The notes: generated from the sequence alone by a model not told the origin. Counted from the stretch's first letter, positions 50,751-61,344 are shown. The stretch is DNA of 64,000 nucleotides from JAHBNG01 sp039028975 (GCA_039028975.1 JBCCHB010000090.1:3164-67163); one strand, 5' to 3'. Program-made: numbers and translations.

Positions 50751-53700
50751 ATGAAGCAAATCCCTCCACATCTACGTAGAAATCTACGTCAAATTCTGGT
50801 CTCGCTATACGACGACAAAGAGACCATAAGGCTATTGGTAGATGATGCTGAGATTCGAGCATCTTTGATTGATTTCAACTGTAGCCCTGACGTACTATGG
50901 GGCAAGGTTATAAAAGAGGCTGAGAAAAATCGAAAACTTTCTTCGCTATTAGACATGGCATTTCATGATTATCCTAGGAATGAACGGCTTAAAGAAGCAG
51001 CCGAACGCTATTACAAGTTCGTAGGTGAATCCTTAGGGAAGGGAGAGGATAGATGGAGAGAGGAAGATTTAGCAAGTGCTGAGCCATCGCAAAGCGGCCC
51101 CGATGATTCAAGAGTTCAGTCACAAATAGAAATCTATCTTGACAAGGTCAGCGCTAGTTTACAAGATGAGTTGATCCAGGGTACTTGTCGTTCCCTAGGA
51201 TTGAGCGAGAATGGAATCTCGGAACAACTCTCGGAGCTTGGGCCGACGCTGGAGACGATACAGTCGATTCGTGTACAGAACAATTCTGAGCCAGATGACG
51301 ATACAAGGTCAAGCATATTGGATCTGCTCCTTAATGACCATTCAAAAGTTGTCCTCACTGGTGAGCCAGGCATTGGCAAGAGTCATATTCTTCAAAGCAT
51401 CGCTCTATATGTTGTCCAACAGCGATACGACAAAGAGATAGCGGAATTCATTCCAATCTATATCCCATTAGAGAAAATAACGAGTGATAATACTCTCCGA
51501 ACCCTTATCCGACGCGAACTCAACAGATTTGGCCTAGCTATCCAAAATACCGACTTGGATATGTTTATCTCCACCGAGAAAATACTATTCTTGATAGATG
51601 GTCTCAATTTCATATCCTCCAATCATGATATTTACAGAGAAACACTCACGAACATCGGAATATTGACGGAGAGCAGTCACTGTAAATTTGTTGTCACCGA
51701 TCGGCCAAGCTACGACAAGGCACTCAACCGCTATGGTTTTTCAACATATGAGGTTGCTAAATGGGATCTAGAAAAAATATCCGACTATATTTCACTAGCG
51801 CTGGGGCTACTAGGCAGCACCAACTCTGCGCAGGTCCTGCTTAAGCGCATAAAGCAAGACCACGCCTTATACCAAATTGTCAGCAATCCGTTTATGTTGG
51901 GCTTACTCGTAACGATCTACAGTGAAGACAATGAGGTAATGTCCCAACGCACTTCGCTCATCCATCAGTTTATCCAAAAATTACTTAACGAAATCAACCC
52001 AAATAGCTATGGCAGATCATTGGGTGCGAAAAACACGCAGATATTGCTTAGCGAGCTTGCCTTTGCATCATACCAAGCAATGACACCCCAATTGACAGAA
52101 GAGTTTGTCATAACCAGTTTGGAACAAAAACTCAACGAGCGGTATAGCCAAAATCAGATGCACCAAGTGGACGCACCAGCCGCCCTTGAAAGTCTGCTGC
52201 AAGACAATTGGCTGCGGAAAGTTGACAACCACTATCGCTTTCAATCTGATCTGTTTCAAGAGATGTTTTTGGCTTACATGGTTCAAAATCGCCGGAAGGA
52301 GAACCAGTCTGTCGATCTCTTTATCCGTGATCCCCGAGCGGAAAGTGCCATCATCCACGCAGCAGGACTTCTTTCAGGCAAGTCTGCCGACCAGCTTGTT
52401 GAACGAGTGTCAAAGTTAGGCGACATCATGCAAGCAGCTCGTTGTGCCATTGGATTGACGACTGATTCATCAATCAGAAGGACAATTGCTTCCCAGCTAA
52501 GTCGAAAGCTATACAGCAACATCGATAGGGAGCGTATCGAGGCATCCGATCTGCTCATATTCTTGGCAGATCACCAAGCAATTACCGATCTGCGCCACAT
52601 GTTAATCAAAGGCTCGGGTATAGCCCAATCCAACTCGGCCCTTGCCATCCAGAGAATTTTAGACAGAGGCGATGATGTCGGTTATGACACGGAAGGAATC
52701 CGACCCTCTGATGAGGAATTTATTCATATCTTGGAAAATCCTCATTACTCAGAGGATGCCCACACGACGGCCTGTGATGCCTTAAGCCGTTCTAAGACAC
52801 AACGAGCCGTCAATGAATTGATTCGGACACTATCTAGCCCCTACCGCAAGGTACGAAGCAAAGCGGCAGATGGCCTAGGTCAAATCAATGAGCCGCAGGT
52901 GATTGCTCTACTTCAACAGGCGATTCATGAAGACGATAGCTTAGAGATTAAAGCAGGTGCGCTCCGTGCATTGCATAGTGCGCAACCCCAGTTGGCGCTA
53001 TCTATGGCACAGGGTATGAAGCATCAGGCTTCGTCTCATATTCAAACGGAGATAGAGCTGGTATTGGGGAAGCATGGTGACGCACCAACGATTGATCAAT
53101 ATATTCAGCACGCACGCTCTGGTCAAACCAGCAGGCAAAAACAGGCCATTCGCTTCTGCTTAGAAGTCAAATCAGCTCACTTTATCGATCCGCTATGGGA
53201 TTTATTGCATAGAGGCGCGCCCGATTTACAAGAAGATGTGGCCCGCGCGCTCGGCGGAATTCGAGACGAACGAGTGATGAACCGTGCTATGACTGATTCC
53301 CGACATAATGATGAGGGAATTCGAGAAGCAGCGCTCAAAGTGCTTGGAAATATCAAGAATGACGAAGTGGTTATGGACTTTCTGATCATGGCCTTAAGCG
53401 ATGCAGGCTCAATGGTGCGCAACACAGCGGTGCGTGGGTTGATCAAATTTGGTGAGCGTGCCGCGCCACGGCTTGACCAGGCACTTGAAGAGGCATCCGT
53501 TGATGGTCATCTCGATCTTGTGTGTATCATCTTGTCAGTCTATGAAAAGGTAGGCACGCGCCACGCAATTCAAGTCTTAGCAAGCGGTCTAGATAGCCCA
53601 CTCCAACAGGTTCGTCAACAGGCCATGACCAGCCTGGAAAATACCAATCGTGAAATTGCTATTTTAACTTTACGTGAAAAATGGCAAACCATAGCATCTG

Positions 53701-56700
53701 ATCAACAGCGTCCTATCCATCAGCTGCTCCATAAATTGGAAAGTGAATATCATTATCAGTTGCTAATTTCGTACGATTTGCAAACGGTTGATGGCCGCTC
53801 AGCTAGTTATCATATTTTGGATAGGATCAGACAAGATGCCCACTCGGATATTCCAGCAACCCGGGCAAGTGCAGAAAAAGTGCTCAATCTTATTGAGGAT
53901 GCACAGGCTCCATTTCTACCGCTTCCTGCACTTAGGGAGGGACTTCAGACTCAAGATCCAAAGATCAAAATACGGATTATTCGAGATGCCATAGAGATGG
54001 GAACGTCCCAAGCAATCGAGCTGTTGGAACCCGTTATCTCGGACGGTTCCAGAGAAGTACGCTTAAGTTTGGCGCGCAGTCTTGCCCGTGCTACCTGTCC
54101 GGAGGCCGTAGAGATCCTAAAGCAGATGGTGATGGGGGATCAGGATAAAGAGATTCGGTCAACCGCACTCACAGCGTTGAAGAGGACAGCAGAGCAATCA
54201 GCCATTCGCGCGCTCATTGATTTATTCTGGCAGAGGAAGATTCTCCAGGGAGAGATACTAAATAATTTGGAAGGGCATCCAGGGTTACGTCAGAACAGAG
54301 CGGGTATTCGTGCGCTTCTCGATCTTGCCATCTCAGGAAATCGGCAGCTCTGGAATCAGGTCGGTCATATCATACGCAAAATCAGACCCGAGCATCTTCC
54401 AAGCGATTACAAAGAGATATTTGTCGAGAGTCTCATAACTCAAAAGCGAAATCGTAAACAGATCTTGGATCTGCTTGTTCAGGTTGTTCAAAAAGAGATC
54501 AGAGTAAACCCTGAACATAATCGCTCAGTCTCACGCCAGTTGGTCCCTCATTTAGGAAAAAGCAAGGCCCTGGATCATGCCATCCAGATAGTTTTGAGTG
54601 ATCTTCCGGTCGATACGACTCAGGCAGTTCTAGCCCAGCACCTATCCGCAGCCAATCCAGCAGCGATATCGTCTACACTACGAATCTTGGCCGTTATCGG
54701 TCCCTCGAAAGTGTTGCCAGAGGTACAGAATTTGCTTGATCAATCAGTAGCCGATGTCCGCGTACAGGCAGCCAAAGTATTAGGCAATACCAAGAGTGAA
54801 GATGTTATTCCAGCCTTAGTGGATTGTCTGCAAGATTCGGATCAACGTATTCAGAAGCATGCTGTGTATGGGCTGCTCAATCACTGCAATGCCATCTCAG
54901 TTGTCAACCACTTAACGAATTTTCTTAAGGAAACAACAGATGACAACCTACGTTGTGAGGTGACAATTGGTCTTGGGCAAGTAAATCCGGCCCAGACCAT
55001 TGATGTGCTACTGTGGCTGATAGATCACGACCACTTTGAGAGTAGAGAAGTGGCGTCTCAGTTACTAAGAAGGCACTACTCCCCTGAACTAGATAGCAAA
55101 CTGCTGCGGCTATTAAATGCCCCTGCAGCCCAGATAAAGCCAACTATCGTACGGCTCGTTGGGCAGCTTCAATTATCCGCTACAGCTGCCAAGCTACAAG
55201 AGCTAACAGCACGGCCTCATGATAAGACGATTCGGCAAGCGGCCGCCTTATCACTGCTTGAAATTGGATTAAAGAGTGGTGACATCAATCTAGCTGAAGT
55301 AGAAGCAACGTTGCGAAGCATCTTTGCCGATTTGCCTAAGGCATTGGTAGCCCAGAATGCCGAGACCAGAGCCAATGCCATCAGTGAGCTACGGTACATC
55401 CATGCAGATATTCTGACACCTTACGTTGCTGCTGCTCTGGATGACGAAGATGTTCATGTTTGTATGAAGGCTTTAAACACCTTGTCTGCTTTTTCAAGTA
55501 GGGAGGCAGTTTGCCATATGGGGCGCGCAACCCTTCATCAGGATGGCAAAATTCGAGAACGCGCATTCGTGCATCTGACTAAGTTTCTTAGCCATACAGA
55601 CTTTGTTAGAGAAGCAACCCAGGGCATTTGCTATCTCATTTATGATAGTAAGCTTGAACTACGGCGAAGTGCCATCCGCACGTTGATGGAATTCGAGAAT
55701 AAGATATCTACCAAAGCACTCATAAGCGTTATCCATGAAGGAGACGAAGACTTACGGGTGGAAATTGTACAGGCGTTGGCCCAACGTGAGTGGTACCATA
55801 CCCTGGATAGGCTCCGGCAAGCCAAAATGGATCCGGCACATCGGGTCCGGCAGGTGGCAGAAGAAGCTGTGGCACAAATGGAAGAGATCTTATGCCAGCG
55901 CTTGAGGAAAGCAGCGGAAAAAATTCGTCAGGGTACGTCTCACTTTTTCAATCCTATTGCCAATCAAGAGATACGCTCTCTGGTGTCAGCCCTTGGCCCA
56001 GAAGCCGGTACAAGAATGATTCTCCAGCGGAATAAAAACAGACGAACCAAAGGCTATTTTACCTTAACGGCTGCGGACCTGATCGTGTTGGGGTGGCTGG
56101 GACACGCCTCTGGTTATGAAGCCATCCTCAGTTCGCTATGGGTCCCAGAAAAACATAGCAGGGACAACAAAGACGAACGAACAGGCAAAAATAAACGAAT
56201 TGCAGGCATTGGGGCAGCAGGAAATGCTCGAATCCAGGTAGCATTGCCTGATCTGCTCACGTTTATGAGGAGTGCAGATATCCATGAGAAGCAGGCAGCT
56301 ATTTATGCAGTGGCCAAGATAGCTCCAGCAGAGATCGACAAGGCTGCTCCGTTGCTATATCAACACCCGAACCAGTATGTACGATTTGCCATCCTTATTT
56401 CGTTGGGTGCAATCAAGAGCAAAGAGAACATGCAGTTGGTAGAAAATGCGCTACAAGATCATGCCTACGCTGTGCGTGAAGCCGCTATTCACATCTTAGA
56501 AACCAGCGGTGTCCAAGGCTCTATCCATTGTCTGCTGATGCAACTGGAAAGTGAGCCTATGCCAAAACTCCGTAACAGAATTCTGCAAGTGTTTACCCGT
56601 GCAGAATCGCTGCATCTACAGGAGGTTATCGCAGAGCTTACGCTAGACAAAGATCCAAATATAGTCATTTCGGCCATGCAACTCTGCGCCCAATTTGATA

Positions 56701-59700
56701 TCACGGACTCGATCCCCTACCTACGCCAACAATACGAATCGAACTCAAATCAAAGTATACGGCAGCAAGTGCTAGCTTCTCTCCTATCCATGCACGCCTT
56801 ACAGGCCGAAGATGCTCTTTATGACATACTCAGGCCCAAGATGCAGACAACCATTTGGGACAACATGACCCAAACATTGAAGCTCTTCGGCACCACTAAA
56901 GCACAAGAGACTGAGCCCACTGAGTTTCCACTCTGCAATGAAAATCGAGATCTTTATATAGAGATCTTAAATGTTGCCAAACAGCTCCCCACACTATCTC
57001 CCTTCGCAAAAAAATTCATTACTGCACTAATTCGGAATGAACAAGAAGAAATCCGCATCCAGGCGATTCGTGTCATATCTAAACACAAAAATAGCGAGTG
57101 GCTATCGTTGCTATACGAATGTTTAAAAGATAAATCTGTAGATGTGCGCCTGAAGGCATTTGACGTCCTGAAAGGTTGGGATGGGGTCACGTCGTCTGAT
57201 TCATTGCAGTCGGTATGTATTCGAGAAGCCAATTATCTGGCAAAACGGAAATTCCTTACTCACTTTTGCACGCCAGAAAATCAGGCATTTCTTCAGTCGG
57301 AAGGGCAAACAGAAGACTTTATTCGGCAGTTGCTGGTCACAGAATCACGTCAAGAGCTCCAAAAAAACCTTGTGACAGGAAAATACATCTCCACTAATCC
57401 CCAGAAGTATCTCAAACGAGCGCTGCCAACGCCTATTCAGCTACAAGCCATCAAAGAGATTGGCTCTCGCCATTTGAATCAATACAGAAATAAGATCATA
57501 CGATACTTAAATCATCCAGTCCCTCCACTCAAAATAGCTGCTATGGATGCCCTAGCGGAGCTAGCAGACTTAGATGAAGAATACAAAACGATCTTGAGAA
57601 TGATAGAGGATCCGAATTGGGTTGTCTCATTTAAGGCAATCGAAACGCTCGGAAAGGTACGAGAAGTGCGGGCTGTAACGCACTTAGGTCAATGGATCCT
57701 TCCTGCAGATACAAGAAGCGAAAGAGCAACAAGCAACAATAACACAGGTTCGAGATCAGTAGGCCAAAACACGGTAATCAGAAGCAAACAATATATTGTG
57801 TCACAAGCATTGATCAGAATCGCTTCTGTTGAGGCAAAAGAACTCATCTCCAATCTATTGCTAACAGCAGAGAACCCCAAATTTGTCACTCATCTACTTC
57901 ACACGATGCAGAAGTGGCAAGATGTCAATTGGGCAACTGTACTAAAAAGAGGATTCGAGAATCCAGATCAGAGAATCCGCCAAATCCTTGTCAGCAATTT
58001 GAGCGGTTTCCCAGTTTCAAACATTGAATCGACTGTACGAAAAGCGATAAATAGCCCCAGCATACCCATTGCAGGCGATGCCATAGACATGATCGGTGTG
58101 TTGCAGATACATGCGCTCATATCTGAGCTGAGATTCATGCTTACACTCGATCCATACACCGAAAGTTATAAGCTAGCGCAAGCGATTCGAGCGCTGGGTC
58201 GTCTGCGAGCAGAGGACCTCTCAGCGGATTTGAAGAAGCTACTTGGAAGCCCCTTGTGGCCCGTGGCTGAAGCTAGTGCCAATGCATTTGGGCAACTCCA
58301 AGATGTGGCCGGAATACGGTTTTTACACTCTGCACTTCAGCGAGAAGAAAATGGTCGCGTAGAGCTAGCGGCTATTTGGTCACTGGCCAAAATTGGTACG
58401 GATGCCGCATGCATTGGCATGAGCTACATTCAATCTCAGCTGCTGGATCAAATTCGGGATAGTGCAATTCACAGTCTACGCTTTTATTCTCATACGGAGG
58501 CAATTGATTCACTTTCAGAGATGCTCAATGACGAAAATCACTTTATTCGGGAAAATGTCGTTAAGGTCTTATCTCTCTTTGCAGATTTCGGCACCCTGCC
58601 GTTGTTAATTAAAACTGCAAAAGAAGATGACAACATGTTTGTGCGCATTGCTGCGATTGAAGGATTAGAAAAGGCTGAGGGATTAGAAAAGGTTGCTGCT
58701 ATTAAGGATTCGAGCTTTTTGTTCGACCTGCTCAATGACCCGATTGGCAAAGTAAAAACTCGGGCTATTGTATTGGTAAGCCAAATTGCTCCAGGCATGT
58801 ATCAGAGTGAGCTAGTGGAGCTGCTTTACGAGGACAATGCGCATGTACGAGAAGCGGCCATTGCGGCTCTATCAGCACACCCCAATCCAATCTGGTATGG
58901 GGCGGTTGCCGAGCTGACTAGATTTGACTCAAGCTCCACAATTCGCCAGATGGCCCTAACGGCCCTGGAAGAAGCCCATACAGATGAAAGCCATCAGGTC
59001 GTTCAACGGCTACGGGAAGAACGTGCATATCAGAACCAAAAGCTGCAAAGTAGAGAACTAAGTTCCCTATATTCACGATTGAAGCGCTATGCGTGGGACG
59101 GCTCTCACGTAGAAACAGAAACGGAAAAAGAGTCGTTCTTGATTGATATTGAAACGGCAATGGGAGAAGACGTTCCTGTGTTGCGTATCCAGGCAGGACA
59201 AGCGGCATCACAGATCTCGTTTCCCGAATTGATTCCTTGTTTGGTACAAGCAGCTACCGACCCATCGCCTAAGGTACGTAGCTATGCGCTTTGCGCATTG
59301 GCCAATATAGATGACCCCAAGGCAACCAAACAGCTCGGAGGGTTCCTCGCAAAAGAGACCGAAACGATAGTCCAATTTCAACTGCTCCAGTATTTGTCGG
59401 ACAATGTCCAAGAATCGACTGTAGTCCCTATCCTAAGGCAAGCGCTGTTGGGTCCCAATCACAGGCTGGGAAAGTATGCGGTTGCGGCATTGAAAAATGT
59501 GCCCCATCCTGAGGCGGTTGTGGTGTTGCAGGAAGCGTTAAGGCAACCTCATCCAGGTCCTTTTGTGCGTGAAGCTATCGTCAAAGCCTTAGCTTGCAAA
59601 GAGGCAGCAGAAGCCATAGAGGATCTCAAAGACGCTGTTAACGATCCAGTATGGTACGTTAGTAGAGATGCCATAACGGCAGTTGCAAGCTTAGCAGATT

Positions 59701-60755
59701 CATCAACAGTCATAGAAGTCTGTGAGAGAGGATTAGCCAATGCCAATGCATACGTCAGACGCTCAGCAGTCAAAGCATTAGCAACCCAGAAAAGTGTAGC
59801 AGCATTACCTCTACTTATGAAGGGGTTAAAGGATAATACATCATTTATACGTATCCACTCTCTCCGCGGCATCCAGGTGCTTCATGAAAACCAGATTGAA
59901 GGAACTAATGATGCAAAAGAAAAAGTATGGTCACGAACGGCTGATACGCTTTTGAGGATGTATGGCGATGAACGTGATGAAGGCGTCAAGCTTGCATGGA
60001 TAGAGACGTTTCAACAGTTAAAACCTCCATTTCTGCCTCAATTTGTAGAAACGAATTTGCTCAATCCCAATACTGCCATTCGACGTGCCATGCTCGAACT
60101 GGCGGATACATGCAAAGAGAAGATATCATTTTCTGCAATTGAGAAACAATACTTGAGTCGAGTCAAGCAGGCCTCGATTTCGGAGAGACGGGATATTTCA
60201 TTTTACGTACGTGATATGTCCCAAGAATGTATTCAACTCCTATGGAATTGTAGCAGAGACCCTGACTATTTGGTTAGAACAAATGCAGCATTTGGTTTAA
60301 GGCACATACCAGAAAAGCAACCTGTGGAGCAATTGAGACGGCTCTGCAGGGATCACGATACTCTAGTCCGGCGGATCGCTTGGCAGTCTCTCGAAAAGAT
60401 TACCTTACAATACCCAGAGCTTAGCGCGGCAGTCGATGAGCATCTTCGCCAAAGCTGGCACAATTCAGACAAGCAAAGAAGTAAGGATGACATCTATAGA
60501 GAGATGGTGAAGCAAGCTAAGAGCAAAAATCTGATTGAACGTGCCTATGCCATACAGAGTCTGGCAGATCATCCAAGGCAAAAGACGATTTCTTTCCTGA
60601 TAGACTCGTATCTTGAAGAAAAAGTTGCCTCAGTGCAGCAGGTTATTGTTGAGGTACTTGAGGAGATGAACAAAGAATTAGCCATTTCAACGATCATGGA
60701 TATGGGGCAGAGTAAGGACAAAAAGTTAGCAGAGTTACGTACAAAATTAGCATAA
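50751..60755 (+). CDS. Giant EAD1 - NACHT NTPase - HEAT/PBS repeat protein (NLR-like)
   Basis: One open frame of 3334 residues; GAGG at 50738-50741. Residues about 10-90 ('LVSLYDDKETIRLLVDDAEI', 'LIDFNCSPDVLWGKVIKEAE', 'LLDMAFHDYPRNERLKEAAE') match effector-associated domain 1 (EAD1), an adaptor of bacterial conflict systems. Then a NACHT-type STAND NTPase: Walker A GEPGIGKS (204-211), Walker B ILFLIDG (278-284), 'VVTDRP' (315-320), and a helical/winged part to about 600. The rest is HEAT/PBS repeats of about 31 residues with the 'V-R-x-x-A-A-x-A-L-G' helix, several dozen of them, interrupted near 1725-1828 and at a Ser/Asn linker near 2318-2346. No effector domain is found at the C-terminus, so it would recruit one by EAD1 pairing. 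Likely a ligand-sensing immune switch. Confidence 0.87.
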   Translation: MKQIPPHLRRNLRQILVSLYDDKETIRLLVDDAEIRASLIDFNCSPDVLWGKVIKEAEKNRKLSSLLDMAFHDYPRNERLKEAAERYYKFVGESLGKGEDRWREEDLASAEPSQSGPDDSRVQSQIEIYLDKVSASLQDELIQGTCRSLGLSENGISEQLSELGPTLETIQSIRVQNNSEPDDDTRSSILDLLLNDHSKVVLTGEPGIGKSHILQSIALYVVQQRYDKEIAEFIPIYIPLEKITSDNTLRTLIRRELNRFGLAIQNTDLDMFISTEKILFLIDGLNFISSNHDIYRETLTNIGILTESSHCKFVVTDRPSYDKALNRYGFSTYEVAKWDLEKISDYISLALGLLGSTNSAQVLLKRIKQDHALYQIVSNPFMLGLLVTIYSEDNEVMSQRTSLIHQFIQKLLNEINPNSYGRSLGAKNTQILLSELAFASYQAMTPQLTEEFVITSLEQKLNERYSQNQMHQVDAPAALESLLQDNWLRKVDNHYRFQSDLFQEMFLAYMVQNRRKENQSVDLFIRDPRAESAIIHAAGLLSGKSADQLVERVSKLGDIMQAARCAIGLTTDSSIRRTIASQLSRKLYSNIDRERIEASDLLIFLADHQAITDLRHMLIKGSGIAQSNSALAIQRILDRGDDVGYDTEGIRPSDEEFIHILENPHYSEDAHTTACDALSRSKTQRAVNELIRTLSSPYRKVRSKAADGLGQINEPQVIALLQQAIHEDDSLEIKAGALRALHSAQPQLALSMAQGMKHQASSHIQTEIELVLGKHGDAPTIDQYIQHARSGQTSRQKQAIRFCLEVKSAHFIDPLWDLLHRGAPDLQEDVARALGGIRDERVMNRAMTDSRHNDEGIREAALKVLGNIKNDEVVMDFLIMALSDAGSMVRNTAVRGLIKFGERAAPRLDQALEEASVDGHLDLVCIILSVYEKVGTRHAIQVLASGLDSPLQQVRQQAMTSLENTNREIAILTLREKWQTIASDQQRPIHQLLHKLESEYHYQLLISYDLQTVDGRSASYHILDRIRQDAHSDIPATRASAEKVLNLIEDAQAPFLPLPALREGLQTQDPKIKIRIIRDAIEMGTSQAIELLEPVISDGSREVRLSLARSLARATCPEAVEILKQMVMGDQDKEIRSTALTALKRTAEQSAIRALIDLFWQRKILQGEILNNLEGHPGLRQNRAGIRALLDLAISGNRQLWNQVGHIIRKIRPEHLPSDYKEIFVESLITQKRNRKQILDLLVQVVQKEIRVNPEHNRSVSRQLVPHLGKSKALDHAIQIVLSDLPVDTTQAVLAQHLSAANPAAISSTLRILAVIGPSKVLPEVQNLLDQSVADVRVQAAKVLGNTKSEDVIPALVDCLQDSDQRIQKHAVYGLLNHCNAISVVNHLTNFLKETTDDNLRCEVTIGLGQVNPAQTIDVLLWLIDHDHFESREVASQLLRRHYSPELDSKLLRLLNAPAAQIKPTIVRLVGQLQLSATAAKLQELTARPHDKTIRQAAALSLLEIGLKSGDINLAEVEATLRSIFADLPKALVAQNAETRANAISELRYIHADILTPYVAAALDDEDVHVCMKALNTLSAFSSREAVCHMGRATLHQDGKIRERAFVHLTKFLSHTDFVREATQGICYLIYDSKLELRRSAIRTLMEFENKISTKALISVIHEGDEDLRVEIVQALAQREWYHTLDRLRQAKMDPAHRVRQVAEEAVAQMEEILCQRLRKAAEKIRQGTSHFFNPIANQEIRSLVSALGPEAGTRMILQRNKNRRTKGYFTLTAADLIVLGWLGHASGYEAILSSLWVPEKHSRDNKDERTGKNKRIAGIGAAGNARIQVALPDLLTFMRSADIHEKQAAIYAVAKIAPAEIDKAAPLLYQHPNQYVRFAILISLGAIKSKENMQLVENALQDHAYAVREAAIHILETSGVQGSIHCLLMQLESEPMPKLRNRILQVFTRAESLHLQEVIAELTLDKDPNIVISAMQLCAQFDITDSIPYLRQQYESNSNQSIRQQVLASLLSMHALQAEDALYDILRPKMQTTIWDNMTQTLKLFGTTKAQETEPTEFPLCNENRDLYIEILNVAKQLPTLSPFAKKFITALIRNEQEEIRIQAIRVISKHKNSEWLSLLYECLKDKSVDVRLKAFDVLKGWDGVTSSDSLQSVCIREANYLAKRKFLTHFCTPENQAFLQSEGQTEDFIRQLLVTESRQELQKNLVTGKYISTNPQKYLKRALPTPIQLQAIKEIGSRHLNQYRNKIIRYLNHPVPPLKIAAMDALAELADLDEEYKTILRMIEDPNWVVSFKAIETLGKVREVRAVTHLGQWILPADTRSERATSNNNTGSRSVGQNTVIRSKQYIVSQALIRIASVEAKELISNLLLTAENPKFVTHLLHTMQKWQDVNWATVLKRGFENPDQRIRQILVSNLSGFPVSNIESTVRKAINSPSIPIAGDAIDMIGVLQIHALISELRFMLTLDPYTESYKLAQAIRALGRLRAEDLSADLKKLLGSPLWPVAEASANAFGQLQDVAGIRFLHSALQREENGRVELAAIWSLAKIGTDAACIGMSYIQSQLLDQIRDSAIHSLRFYSHTEAIDSLSEMLNDENHFIRENVVKVLSLFADFGTLPLLIKTAKEDDNMFVRIAAIEGLEKAEGLEKVAAIKDSSFLFDLLNDPIGKVKTRAIVLVSQIAPGMYQSELVELLYEDNAHVREAAIAALSAHPNPIWYGAVAELTRFDSSSTIRQMALTALEEAHTDESHQVVQRLREERAYQNQKLQSRELSSLYSRLKRYAWDGSHVETETEKESFLIDIETAMGEDVPVLRIQAGQAASQISFPELIPCLVQAATDPSPKVRSYALCALANIDDPKATKQLGGFLAKETETIVQFQLLQYLSDNVQESTVVPILRQALLGPNHRLGKYAVAALKNVPHPEAVVVLQEALRQPHPGPFVREAIVKALACKEAAEAIEDLKDAVNDPVWYVSRDAITAVASLADSSTVIEVCERGLANANAYVRRSAVKALATQKSVAALPLLMKGLKDNTSFIRIHSLRGIQVLHENQIEGTNDAKEKVWSRTADTLLRMYGDERDEGVKLAWIETFQQLKPPFLPQFVETNLLNPNTAIRRAMLELADTCKEKISFSAIEKQYLSRVKQASISERRDISFYVRDMSQECIQLLWNCSRDPDYLVRTNAAFGLRHIPEKQPVEQLRRLCRDHDTLVRRIAWQSLEKITLQYPELSAAVDEHLRQSWHNSDKQRSKDDIYREMVKQAKSKNLIERAYAIQSLADHPRQKTISFLIDSYLEEKVASVQQVIVEVLEEMNKELAISTIMDMGQSKDKKLAELRTKLA

Positions 60756-60775
60756 TGAGGTAATGAATATGTAGG

Positions 60776-60925
60776 CTACAGGCCAACATTTATACTCAGC
60801 TTGGCTTCTTCCACTATGGCCTGGGCGATACGGGGCGGTAGGTGAAATTCTTGTTCTAGTTTGCGCAGAAAGTGACCTTCACTTGTTTTGCTCTCTGCTC
60901 TGCTATCGATAGATGGTATGGGCAT
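60776..60925 (-). CDS. Small 49-residue protein (possible DUF1670-like fragment)
   Basis: ATG 60925 has a perfect AGGAGG at 7 nt spacing (CCTCCT at 60933-60938 on the plus strand); an in-frame earlier ATG at 60973 has none. The chain 'GHFLRKLEQEFHLPPRIAQA' then 'IVEEAKLSINVGL' resembles the N-terminal helix pattern of DUF1670-type proteins. It is far shorter, so it may be a fragment or a stand-alone small protein. It is convergent with the giant gene, 20 bp from its stop. Confidence 0.5.
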   Translation of the reverse strand: MPIPSIDSRAESKTSEGHFLRKLEQEFHLPPRIAQAIVEEAKLSINVGL

Positions 60926-61344
60926 TTTTGCACCTCCTTGTTTCTTCGTATACGTTGAGGTGCAACTTTTCACTATATAGGTTTCTGGACGAAGGGTTGA
61001 CTAATACCCTTTAGACCAAGGTGAATCGTTACTCTCTCACTGACATTGCGATCTCCTAATTGTGATCTACGAATAGTCGTCCCAATATATGACAAAATCA
61101 CCAGGTTATTGGTATAACTAACTCGTAGTCTGACACTTAATATCGGTAGATTGCAATGTACTTGATATCTGCCAGACCGACTCCGGACTAAGCCACCAAG
61201 CGACTGCAGACTACTGAATATAGATGGCTCCCCAAAAATCACGAGCTGAACGAAAGAATGGAGGCAGCGTTCCCAGTTCTGATGTGTGATTTTTGGGCAT
61301 TTTTTTGTCTGTCAATAATGTGTACAACATAATAAGGAACATAC
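60926..61344. other. Intergenic region with a long-loop inverted repeat
   Basis: CCCAAAAATCAC (61231-61242) and GTGATTTTTGGG (61286-61297) are perfect inverted repeats with a 43-base loop, followed by GCATTTTTTTG. It could be a terminator or an attenuator before the SulP gene. An 89-codon minus frame (61242-60973) has no ribosome site or known family. AAGGA stands before ATG 61345. Confidence 0.5.

Noticed and set aside
47307..60755. Prophage
   Set aside because: No integrase, terminase, capsid, portal or tail gene was seen.
60973..61242. 89-codon minus-strand frame
   Set aside because: No ribosome site and no family; it overlaps the region of the long inverted repeat.
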